From UBA5941 sp021824385 (GTDB lineage Bacteria; Patescibacteriota; Microgenomatia; UBA8517): DNA of 20,042 bases. The notes under the pieces are model-generated. The model was not told the DNA's origin. It searched no databases and saw only the letters and a program-made list of their open reading frames with translations. Made by a program: the position numbers and the translations under genes. The number at the start of each line of letters is the position of its first letter. The stretch's first letter is position 1. Shown piece by piece: positions 13,772 through 19,148 of this stretch. The stretch is from positions 1 to 20,042 of the forward strand of contig DAIEQM010000051.1 of the NCBI GenBank assembly GCA_027347685.1, in the 5' to 3' direction.

Positions 13772-14116
13772 ATGAACGGAAAAATATTTATTTCAGCTAG
13801 TTTTAACAACACATTGGTAACGGTGACTGATGAAACTGGTGCAACTATTGCATGGGGTTCTGCAGGCCACTCAGGTTTTAAAGGAGCTCGCAAGGCTACA
13901 CCGTATGCAGCAACAACCGCAGTTGAAACGATTGTAAATAAAGCTCGAGAGGCAAAAGACTTAACCGAAGCTGAAGTGTATATTAAAGGCCCTGGACCCG
14001 GACGAGATGCTTCCCTCCGTGCAATTCGTGCCGCTGGTGTTAAAATTTCAATGATTGCAGATGTAACTCCCATTCCACACGATGGGCCACGAGCTAAGAA
14101 GAAGCGAAGAGTCTAA
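13772..14116 (+). CDS. rpsK: 30S ribosomal protein uS11, short N-terminus
   Basis: A 114-residue S11 of the 30S platform. It contains GKIFISASFNNTLVTVTDET, SAGHSGFKGARKATPYAA, IKGPGPGRDASLRAI (residues 71-85) and the C-terminal DVTPIPHDGPRAKKKRRV. It is about 15 residues shorter than common S11 because the basic N-terminal tail is missing. The ATG follows ACATATATG. Confidence 0.95.
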   Translation: MNGKIFISASFNNTLVTVTDETGATIAWGSAGHSGFKGARKATPYAATTAVETIVNKAREAKDLTEAEVYIKGPGPGRDASLRAIRAAGVKISMIADVTPIPHDGPRAKKKRRV

Positions 14117-14133
14117 TTTTATATAAAACTAAT

Positions 14134-14736
14134 ATGGCAAGATATACCGGACCAAAAGACAGATTAAGCAGACGAGAGAATTTTGACCTCTTTGATAAAG
14201 GAGTCAAATTGACGCGTCTTGCAATTACTCCAGGCGTTCATGGACCAAAAGGTTCACGCCGTGCTCCATCTCAATATGGAAAACAACTTCGTGAGAAACA
14301 AAAAGTAAAGCGAATGTACGGACTTATGGAAAAGCAGTTTGCAGGTTATATGGAGAAAGCTATGAAAACCAAAGGTAACACCGTGAATGCAGTCTTTTCA
14401 TTACTTGAAAGACGACTCGATAATGTTGTGTATCGCTTGGGGTTTGCAAACACTCGACCAGAGGCACGACAATTGGTTGGTCACAGACATGTTTTGGTAA
14501 ACGGCAAGAAATTGAATATTGCGTCATACCAAGTGCTCGCCGGGGACACCATTACATTGTCAGCAAAAGCAATGGCTACCCCAACTGTTTCAATGAATCT
14601 AAAAGCAGAAAAAGAAAATGTGCCAGCTTGGCTTTTGCGAAAGGCAGCTGCCGGCAAAGTTGTTAAACTCCCTACACGGGATGATGTACCAGAACCATTT
14701 CAAGATCAGGAAGTCGTTGAGTTTTACTCACGATAA
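14134..14736 (+). CDS. rpsD: 30S ribosomal protein uS4, without zinc cysteines
   Basis: A 200-residue S4, a 16S rRNA assembly initiator. It starts MARYTGPKDRLSRRENFDLF; forms with a zinc site have cysteines at the D and S positions of KDRLSRRE, which are missing here. The S4 RNA-binding domain is LERRLDNVVYRLGFANTRPE, ARQLVGHRHVLVNGKKLN. In other bacteria S4 can repress its operon; no binding site could be identified here. Confidence 0.96.
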   Translation: MARYTGPKDRLSRRENFDLFDKGVKLTRLAITPGVHGPKGSRRAPSQYGKQLREKQKVKRMYGLMEKQFAGYMEKAMKTKGNTVNAVFSLLERRLDNVVYRLGFANTRPEARQLVGHRHVLVNGKKLNIASYQVLAGDTITLSAKAMATPTVSMNLKAEKENVPAWLLRKAAAGKVVKLPTRDDVPEPFQDQEVVEFYSR

Positions 14737-14742
14737 TTTTTT

Positions 14743-14750
14743 AAGGAGGT
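14743..14750 (+). promoter_or_regulatory. Near-perfect Shine-Dalgarno deciding the rpoA start
   Basis: AAGGAGGT (14743-14750), continuing as GATA, complements nearly the whole 16S anti-Shine-Dalgarno. It lies 7 nt before the ATG at 14758. A GTG at 14749 overlaps the Shine-Dalgarno and can be ruled out as the start. Confidence 0.9.
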
Positions 14751-14757
14751 GATACGT

Positions 14758-15675
14758 ATGGAACCAATTTTTGAACTAAAAACAGAAAAAAACGAAAAAA
14801 CCTACGGGAAATTTGTAATTTCTCCGCTTGCCGCAGGTTATGGCCATACGTTGGGAGTGGCTCTAAGACGAGTACTTCTGACCAGCATGAAAGGTGCTGC
14901 GATCACGACTGTGGAAATCGATGGAATTAAACATCAATTTACAACCCTTTCGGGAATGCAAGAAGATGTCTTGGATTTTCTCTTAAATCTTAAGAAAGTT
15001 GCAGTGAGCTACAGTGGGACAGACCCAGTGAAAGCTACACTCAAAGCAAAAGACGCAGGAGAAGTAAAAGCTGGAGATATTGAACTTCCCGCAGGAGTCA
15101 CGATTGCAAATCCAGAACTCGTTTTGGCAAATTTGGCAAAGGGCGCTAAGCTCAATGCTACTTTGACAATCGGAACTGGTGTTGGTTATGCGCCAGCTGA
15201 TGAGCGAGAACAAGAACAGATTGGAATAATTCCCCTTGACGCAAGTTACAGCCCAGTTGTTCGGGTAACACCGAAAATTGAAGAAACACGCGTTGGTCGA
15301 GTTACCAATTATGATAAGTTAACGCTCGAAATTTGGACAAATGGAACAGTAGAGCCTGAAGTTGCACTTCATGAAGCTGCAACAACACTCGTTTCCTATT
15401 TTGACCAAATTGTTCATCCACGAGAGGCAACTGTTGCCCCTACTGTGGTTGAAACTGAAAGTTCGATGGGAAGTGTTGGAAAGCTTTCTGTTGAGGAACT
15501 TGGCCTTCCAACAAGAGTTTCAAACGCTCTTGCAAAGGCTGGTTTTGAGACAGTAGAGAAGCTTACCATGGCTCCTCGAGTCGAACTTATGAAGGTTCGT
15601 AATCTCGGTGAAAAATCTTTAGACGTCATTAACGATTTACTCAAGGAGAAAGGAGTGCAATTGCAAAATGCGTAA
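14758..15675 (+). CDS. rpoA: RNA polymerase alpha subunit
   Basis: A 305-residue alpha subunit, the scaffold for RNA polymerase assembly. The N-terminal domain has YGKFVISPLAAGYGHTLGVALRRVLLTSMKGAAI and the loop SGMQEDVLDFLLNLK. The C-terminal domain, which contacts UP elements and activators, is VEELGLPTRVSNALAKAGFE through RNLGEKSLDVI. Its presence shows that this organism keeps the alpha CTD. The start is fixed by the Shine-Dalgarno at 14743-14750. It overlaps rplQ by 8 nt. Confidence 0.97.
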   Translation: MEPIFELKTEKNEKTYGKFVISPLAAGYGHTLGVALRRVLLTSMKGAAITTVEIDGIKHQFTTLSGMQEDVLDFLLNLKKVAVSYSGTDPVKATLKAKDAGEVKAGDIELPAGVTIANPELVLANLAKGAKLNATLTIGTGVGYAPADEREQEQIGIIPLDASYSPVVRVTPKIEETRVGRVTNYDKLTLEIWTNGTVEPEVALHEAATTLVSYFDQIVHPREATVAPTVVETESSMGSVGKLSVEELGLPTRVSNALAKAGFETVEKLTMAPRVELMKVRNLGEKSLDVINDLLKEKGVQLQNA

Positions 15676-16093
15676 TAAAATTTTTGGAAAAAAGCTTGCG
15701 CGAAATCGCAAGAGCCGAGAAGCACTTTTTGTTAGTTTAGTCACAAATGTTATTGAACACGGTGAGATGACGACAACGCTTACGAAAGCGAAAGCAATCC
15801 AAGCGGAACTCGACAGACTCATGCTCGATGTTGCACAGGGAGACGTTGCAGGCAGACGCCACGCAGCAGCATTCCTTCGGAACAACCGAGCGACCGTCGA
15901 CAAACTTTTTGAACTGAAAGACTTAGCAAAATCTCGCAAGAGCGGGTTTAGTAGCATTATGCGACTACCCACTCGTCGCGGTGACAATGCAGAAATGGCA
16001 AAAATCACTTGGGTTGCTGTAGCAAATACAGAGACCAGTGAAAAGAATGCCAAACAAGAAAGTGAACCGTCACAGACATCAAGTAATGCTTGA
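15668..16093 (+). CDS. rplQ: 50S ribosomal protein bL17
   Basis: A 141-residue L17. Recognisable parts are GKKLARNRKSREALFVSLVTNVIEHGEM with TTLTKAKAIQAELDRLM, RHAAAFLRNN, and the C-terminal RLPTRRGDNAEMAKI. The N-terminus is diverged from the usual MRHRKxGRKLGR. After the core there is a Ser/Glu/Gln-rich end of about 20 residues. It overlaps the rpoA stop, the order found in most bacteria. Its stop codon lies in the right arm of a hairpin. Confidence 0.9.
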   Translation: MRNKIFGKKLARNRKSREALFVSLVTNVIEHGEMTTTLTKAKAIQAELDRLMLDVAQGDVAGRRHAAAFLRNNRATVDKLFELKDLAKSRKSGFSSIMRLPTRRGDNAEMAKITWVAVANTETSEKNAKQESEPSQTSSNA

Positions 16094-16099
16094 TGTCTG
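16073..16099 (+). repeat. Perfect 11-bp hairpin over the rplQ stop codon
   Basis: CAGACATCAAG (16073-16083) and CTTGATGTCTG (16089-16099) with a TAATG loop. It spans the last rplQ codons and the TGA. After it come CAGACAG and then TTTTCTTT, so the T run is 8 nt away; it could be a weak terminator or an mRNA-processing element between rplQ and rplM. A 12-bp palindrome TGTCTGCAGACA (16095-16106) offers an alternative fold. Confidence 0.55.
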
Positions 16100-16138
16100 C
16101 AGACAGTTTTCTTTGAAGAACATTGTAAAAAAATAAAA

Positions 16139-16519
16139 ATGGAAAAAACATTTCAACCAACACAGAAACAAGTAGTTCGAGAAACACACAAGCTTGATGC
16201 AAACAATCAAGTTTTGGGACGCTTAGCTACTCAAATTAGTACCTTTTTGATGGGTAAGCACAAAGCCACCTATTCCGCACATATGGATAGTGGAGATTTC
16301 GTTGTTGTGACAAACGTCGACAAAATTGCCGTTACTCGTGGTAAAGAGCTCAAAAAAGTGTATCATAGTCACTCAGGGTTCCCAGGCGGATTCAGAGAGA
16401 TTAAGTACATGCAATATAAGAACGAGCAACCAAAGAAGATTTTGGAACTCGCTGTGTATAACATGCTTCCCGGAAACAGACTCCGAGATGCTCGAATGAG
16501 AAGACTGACATTTAAATAA
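16139..16519 (+). CDS. rplM: 50S ribosomal protein uL13
   Basis: A 126-residue L13, an early 50S assembly protein. It contains HKLDANNQVLGRLATQISTF, LMGKHKATYSAHMDSGDFVV and the C-terminal AVYNMLPGNRLRDARMRRL. It is slightly shorter than typical (about 140). No Shine-Dalgarno is present; the ATG follows AAAAAAATAAAA. It pairs with rpsI as in most bacteria. Confidence 0.95.
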   Translation: MEKTFQPTQKQVVRETHKLDANNQVLGRLATQISTFLMGKHKATYSAHMDSGDFVVVTNVDKIAVTRGKELKKVYHSHSGFPGGFREIKYMQYKNEQPKKILELAVYNMLPGNRLRDARMRRLTFK

Positions 16520-16523
16520 ACAT

Positions 16524-16952
16524 ATGGCAGCTGCAACAAAAATCAAAAAACAACCTAAAAAAGATTACAGTTATGCTCGTGGTCGACGACGAACTGCTTC
16601 AGCTCGTGCACGACTTTACAAGGGCGACAAAGAAAGTACCGTAAATGGCATGGTTATTGGAAAATATTTTCCAGGAGAGGCTTCAACAAAACTGTGGCAA
16701 AAACCATTTGAACTTACTAGTACACTCGGTAAATATTATGTGACTGCAAAAGTAGTAGGGGGCGGGAAAGTGGGTCAAATCGAAGCAGTTATTCATGCAA
16801 TTTCGCGCTCACTCGTGGCACTCGACACTGACAAGCATCGTAGTACACTCAAATCAAATGGACTTTTGTCTCGTGACGAGAGAACCAGGGAGCGCCGAAT
16901 GGTGGGAACTGGTGGAAAATCACGCAGAAAGAAATCTTCTCCAAAACGATAA
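16524..16952 (+). CDS. rpsI: 30S ribosomal protein uS9
   Basis: A 142-residue S9, whose C-terminal tail reaches the P-site tRNA. It contains YARGRRRTASARARLYKGDK, VVGGGKVGQIEAVIHAISRSL and KSNGLLSRDERTRERRMVG. It ends KKSSPKR, with the conserved terminal KR. It starts 4 nt after rplM. No obvious intrinsic terminator follows in the 76-nt gap to the next gene. Confidence 0.96.
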   Translation: MAAATKIKKQPKKDYSYARGRRRTASARARLYKGDKESTVNGMVIGKYFPGEASTKLWQKPFELTSTLGKYYVTAKVVGGGKVGQIEAVIHAISRSLVALDTDKHRSTLKSNGLLSRDERTRERRMVGTGGKSRRKKSSPKR

Positions 16953-16970
16953 CGTTACCTCATCTATTAT

Positions 16971-16999
16971 TTGCCCCACCTTTATACTTATAGTATAAT
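16971..16999 (+). promoter_or_regulatory. Promoter of the 67-residue orphan gene
   Basis: TTGCCC (16971-16976), 17-nt spacer, perfect TATAAT (16994-16999). The transcript should start near 17006, leaving a leader of about 23 nt that contains GGGAGG (17018-17023). Confidence 0.7.
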
Positions 17000-17028
17000 C
17001 GCGAGAGTATTGAGCATGGGAGGAACAA

Positions 17029-17232
17029 ATGCTTAACATTGATAGAATGTGTATTCTTCTTTCCGGTCTGGAAGTTGCGCGTGAGTACGGATTAGAAAAG
17101 GTTTGCCGGGGAATACTCACAGAGCTCAAAGAGTTGCTCAAGCCTGAAGAATTCAAACAACTCGTTGAAACAATGTTTCCAGGCAATTGGCTTCTTGGCG
17201 GTGGATCTGCTTTTTTAGATCTGATTGAGTAA
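17029..17232 (+). CDS. Small orphan protein, function unknown
   Basis: A 67-residue protein starting MLNIDRMCILLSGLEVAREY and ending GGGSAFLDLIE. It appears to be mostly helical and amphipathic, with two cysteines (residues 8 and 26) and a C-terminal Gly-rich GNWLLGGG. It has no membrane segment or signal peptide. I do not recognise it. The ATG is supported by GGGAGG at 17018-17023, 5 nt upstream, and the gene has its own promoter and terminator. It lies directly upstream of the peptide cluster but in a separate transcription unit. It lacks the FFxxF leader motif of the neighbouring precursor, so I do not call it a precursor. Confidence 0.65.
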   Translation: MLNIDRMCILLSGLEVAREYGLEKVCRGILTELKELLKPEEFKQLVETMFPGNWLLGGGSAFLDLIE

Positions 17233-17248
17233 TTCAACCTCGATCAAT

Positions 17249-17274
17249 AAGTGCTCTCACGGGAGCGCTTTTTT
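17249..17274 (+). terminator. Intrinsic terminator of the 67-residue orphan gene
   Basis: AAGTGCTC (17249-17256) pairs with GAGCGCTT (17263-17270), 8 bp with one G-T pair, loop TCACGG. The T run is 17269-17274. It insulates the orphan gene from the promoter at 17307. Confidence 0.75.
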
Positions 17275-17306
17275 GTCCACAGATATGCGTACATAAATGC
17301 GTCATG

Positions 17307-17336
17307 TTGACATTTATTATGGGAGAGTCTTATAAT
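17307..17336 (+). promoter_or_regulatory. Consensus promoter of the graspetide-like cluster
   Basis: Perfect TTGACA (17307-17312), 18-nt spacer, perfect TATAAT (17331-17336). It is the best sigma-70 promoter in the window. Transcription should start near 17343, leaving a leader of about 23 nt with AAAGGAG before the precursor. Confidence 0.85.
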
Positions 17337-17365
17337 CTTACATCGAAAGTGAAAGGAGCGGTATT

Positions 17366-17536
17366 GTGGTACCAGTAAATGTGGTTCAGGGTAAGGATGA
17401 GGAAGACCATTTCAATAATTCGTTTTTCACCCAATTCGCTACCGAGTTGACCAACGTGAACGAAGGTACTTGTAATGGCGACTGCACTTATGACAGCGAC
17501 AATAAGGGCAGCCTGACGGATCACGAATCAACCTGA
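17366..17536 (+). CDS. Graspetide-like (microviridin-type) precursor peptide
   Basis: A 56-residue peptide with a GTG start, fixed by AAAGGAG (17352-17358) 7 nt upstream. Residues 1-34 look like a leader: MVPVNVVQGKDEEDHF, then NNSFFTQFATELTN. SFFTQFATE (residues 19-27) mirrors the PFFARFLE helix by which microviridin precursors are recognised by their ATP-grasp ligases (shared F20, F21, F24). Residues 35-56 look like a core: TCNGDCTYDSD followed by NKGSLTDHEST, with Thr/Ser/Lys as possible donors and Asp/Glu as acceptors of ester or amide crosslinks. It has two cysteines, C36 and C40. The microviridin TxKYPSDW core is absent, so the ring pattern would differ. A strong promoter lies upstream; a terminator and the ligase gene lie downstream. 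The gene-level call is strong; the product class is inferred. Confidence 0.75.
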   Translation: MVPVNVVQGKDEEDHFNNSFFTQFATELTNVNEGTCNGDCTYDSDNKGSLTDHEST

Positions 17537-17555
17537 CCCCCGCTTTTCGTTTCAT

Positions 17556-17586
17556 GCCCTGCCTTATAGTAGGCAGGGCCTTTTTT
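17556..17586 (+). terminator. Strong terminator/attenuator between precursor and ligase
   Basis: Perfect 9-bp stem GCCCTGCCT (17556-17564) and AGGCAGGGC (17571-17579), loop TATAGT, then C and six T (17581-17586). It lies between the precursor stop and the ligase start. No separate promoter is evident before the ligase, so partial read-through would give much more precursor than enzyme, a common arrangement in RiPP clusters. Confidence 0.88.
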
Positions 17587-17620
17587 GTTCATTGCACATG
17601 CAATTTAAGGAGACTGTCCA

Positions 17621-18553
17621 ATGTTAATGATTATCACGTTAAGTCGGGACGACAATATGCAGACGGTTGCTCAGTATGTAAAGAAACCCATACTCAGATT
17701 GGACTGGGATCGTGAGGATATGTCAGATATGTTGTTGTTGTTTTCGAATGGTACATTCAAGACGCTCATTGCAGGTGTTGATCCTTCGGAAATAACTGCA
17801 GTTTGGTTTCGAATAGCATATTTATCATACTTTCAACCAGCTAATGAGCCGTTTTGGTTGTTTAATCGACTCTCACGAGAGGAACTCATTCGTATCATGT
17901 TTTCTGAGCTTGAACATGCAAATTGGGTGTCACATCCCTTTAATATGCAGCGGGCGGAAAACAAAGTGTTACAAATGAAGATCGCACAGGAGTTGGGTTT
18001 TTCAATGCCTGACACGCTCATTTCGGGTTCTATCGCAGAAGCGGAAAGTTTTAGAGAATCGATCGGAAAAAGCAACCTAATAGTCAAACCGCTTGTGCAC
18101 CAAGCAGTCAAATCTGGGGAAAAGCTGTATGGAATGTACACGTCTCGGGTTACTCCCACCCAACCCGTAGACTTCCAACTGCTGCCTAATTGTCCCGCAA
18201 TATTTCAAGCAGAGGTTGATCGAAAGTGTGACATTCGAACCATTGTCGTTGGGGATCGAGTTTTTTCAATTGAGATCCATCAGGTTGGAGAGGCAACGGG
18301 TGGGGTAGACTATCGCAAAGTAAAACCAAAGGATTTAGTCTATAACCCACACTTTTTGCCCGCCGATTTGGAAGAAAAATGTGTGAGTCTGGTCAAACGG
18401 TTGGGTCTAAAGTACGGTGCGATAGACTTTGTTTTAGGTAAAGATGGGGTCTATTATTTCCTTGAAAACAATCCCTCCGGAGCATGGAAGTATGTAGCTG
18501 ATAACGGAAACCATGCTATTCAGCAAGCGTTTGCGGACATCTTTAACGGATAG
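17621..18553 (+). CDS. ATP-grasp peptide ligase of the MvdC/MvdD (graspetide synthetase) type
   Basis: A 310-residue ATP-grasp enzyme. Graspetide synthetases phosphorylate Asp/Glu side chains of a precursor and join them to Thr/Ser or Lys. Visible motifs, in order: VWFRIAYLSY (residues 61-70, where the family has a WxR motif); ENKVLQMKIAQELGFSMPDT (113-132), the family's NKxxQLxxA segment; LIVKPL (153-158) with ATP-binding K156; CDIRTIVVGDRVFSIEI (203-219); GGVDYRKV (227-234); and YGAIDFVLGKDGVYYFLENNPSGAW (265-289) with likely metal ligands D269, E282 and N284. The ENNPSG(A/E/Q)W ending is characteristic of this group rather than of D-Ala ligases. Length fits. The ATG at 17621 has AAGGAG (17607-17612) 8 nt upstream. 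It directly follows the precursor candidate. RimK-like ligation of another substrate is the main alternative. No transporter, peptidase or acetyltransferase is visible nearby. Confidence 0.85.
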   Translation: MLMIITLSRDDNMQTVAQYVKKPILRLDWDREDMSDMLLLFSNGTFKTLIAGVDPSEITAVWFRIAYLSYFQPANEPFWLFNRLSREELIRIMFSELEHANWVSHPFNMQRAENKVLQMKIAQELGFSMPDTLISGSIAEAESFRESIGKSNLIVKPLVHQAVKSGEKLYGMYTSRVTPTQPVDFQLLPNCPAIFQAEVDRKCDIRTIVVGDRVFSIEIHQVGEATGGVDYRKVKPKDLVYNPHFLPADLEEKCVSLVKRLGLKYGAIDFVLGKDGVYYFLENNPSGAWKYVADNGNHAIQQAFADIFNG

Positions 18554-18557
18554 CGGC

Positions 18558-18588
18558 AAGAAGGCTGGGCAAATCCAGCCTTCTTCTA
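18558..18588 (+). terminator. Hairpin terminator after the ligase gene
   Basis: Perfect 11-bp stem AAGAAGGCTGG (18558-18568) and CCAGCCTTCTT (18575-18585), loop GCAAAT. The tail CTATAT is not a pure T run, so efficiency is uncertain. It starts 5 nt after the ligase stop and merges into the -10 of the next gene. Confidence 0.7.
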
Positions 18589-18594
18589 TATAAT
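18589..18594 (+). promoter_or_regulatory. Candidate -10 element (TATAAT) of the DUF6624 gene
   Basis: Perfect TATAAT, 7 nt before the ATG at 18602. No Shine-Dalgarno; the space where a -35 would lie is occupied by the hairpin. Predicts a leaderless transcript. Confidence 0.5.
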
Positions 18595-18601
18595 TCAACT
18601 C

Positions 18602-19129
18602 ATGAAACAAAACATAGAAACTATTAAAAAGGAGATAACTTCAATTTTTGAGAAAGATCAAAAAATTAGAAAGGATCCTCAAAGCTCGCTACAGCAAATT
18701 CGTGCATTTGAATCTGAGTTTACTGACTATTTAAAAAAAATTGTTGATACCTATGGATGGTTTACTATTTCAATCTTCGGCGAAGAAGTGTCATATCAGG
18801 CAGGAATACTCATTACCCATACTCAGGACAAAGAATTTGCACAAAAATGTTTGGCACTTATGGAGAAAAGTATTGAAGATATTGATAAAACAAACTTTGC
18901 ATTAGTGTACGACAAAGTAATGCTTTCAGCAGGCAAACCCCAACGCTATGGAACCAAGTTAAGGTCATATTTTGATGACAGTGGTAAAGTTGTGACAGAG
19001 GTTGTAGAACTTGAAGATCCTCAAAATGTATCAAAACTCCGTGAACAAATTGGACTGGCTCCCCTTGATGAATATATAAAAAACTCTGAAAAACTGTTTC
19101 TGCAAGCCTCCGGGTTAAATAAAAACTAG
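18602..19129 (+). CDS. DUF6624-like protein
   Basis: A 175-residue protein, probably cytosolic and helical, without signal peptide or membrane segment. It resembles DUF6624 proteins, judged by motif pattern: DQKIR (residues 19-23), YGWFTISIFGEE (51-62), AGILITHTQDKEFAQKCL (67-84), FALVYDKVMLSAGKPQRYGT (99-118) and the end EDPQNVSKLREQIGLAPLDEY. The family is uncharacterised; conserved Gly-Trp, His and Gln-x-Tyr-Gly-Thr residues hint at an enzyme or binding site, which is speculation. It has its own -10 element and is separated from the graspetide-like cluster by a hairpin, so co-function is not implied. Confidence 0.75.
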   Translation: MKQNIETIKKEITSIFEKDQKIRKDPQSSLQQIRAFESEFTDYLKKIVDTYGWFTISIFGEEVSYQAGILITHTQDKEFAQKCLALMEKSIEDIDKTNFALVYDKVMLSAGKPQRYGTKLRSYFDDSGKVVTEVVELEDPQNVSKLREQIGLAPLDEYIKNSEKLFLQASGLNKN

Positions 19130-19131
19130 TC

Positions 19132-19140
19132 TGTTATAAT
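19132..19140 (+). promoter_or_regulatory. Extended -10 promoter of lysS
   Basis: TGTTATAAT is a perfect extended -10 (TGnTATAAT), 8 nt before the lysS ATG at 19149. No -35 and no Shine-Dalgarno are seen, as expected for an extended -10 and a leaderless or nearly leaderless mRNA. Confidence 0.65.
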
Positions 19141-19148
19141 AGCCTCAT

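Noticed and set aside
14749..14757. GTG start for rpoA
   Set aside because: The GTG is part of the Shine-Dalgarno AAGGAGGTG that serves the ATG at 14758.
17029..17232. The 67-residue orphan as a second graspetide precursor
   Set aside because: No FFxxF leader motif, few Thr/Ser-Asp/Glu pairs at the C-terminus, and a separate transcription unit.
17330..17524. Minus-strand frame of 64 residues with a hydrophobic stretch, opposite the precursor gene
   Set aside because: It has no Shine-Dalgarno or promoter, and it runs through the consensus promoter. The plus-strand reading has promoter, Shine-Dalgarno, leader motif and terminator.
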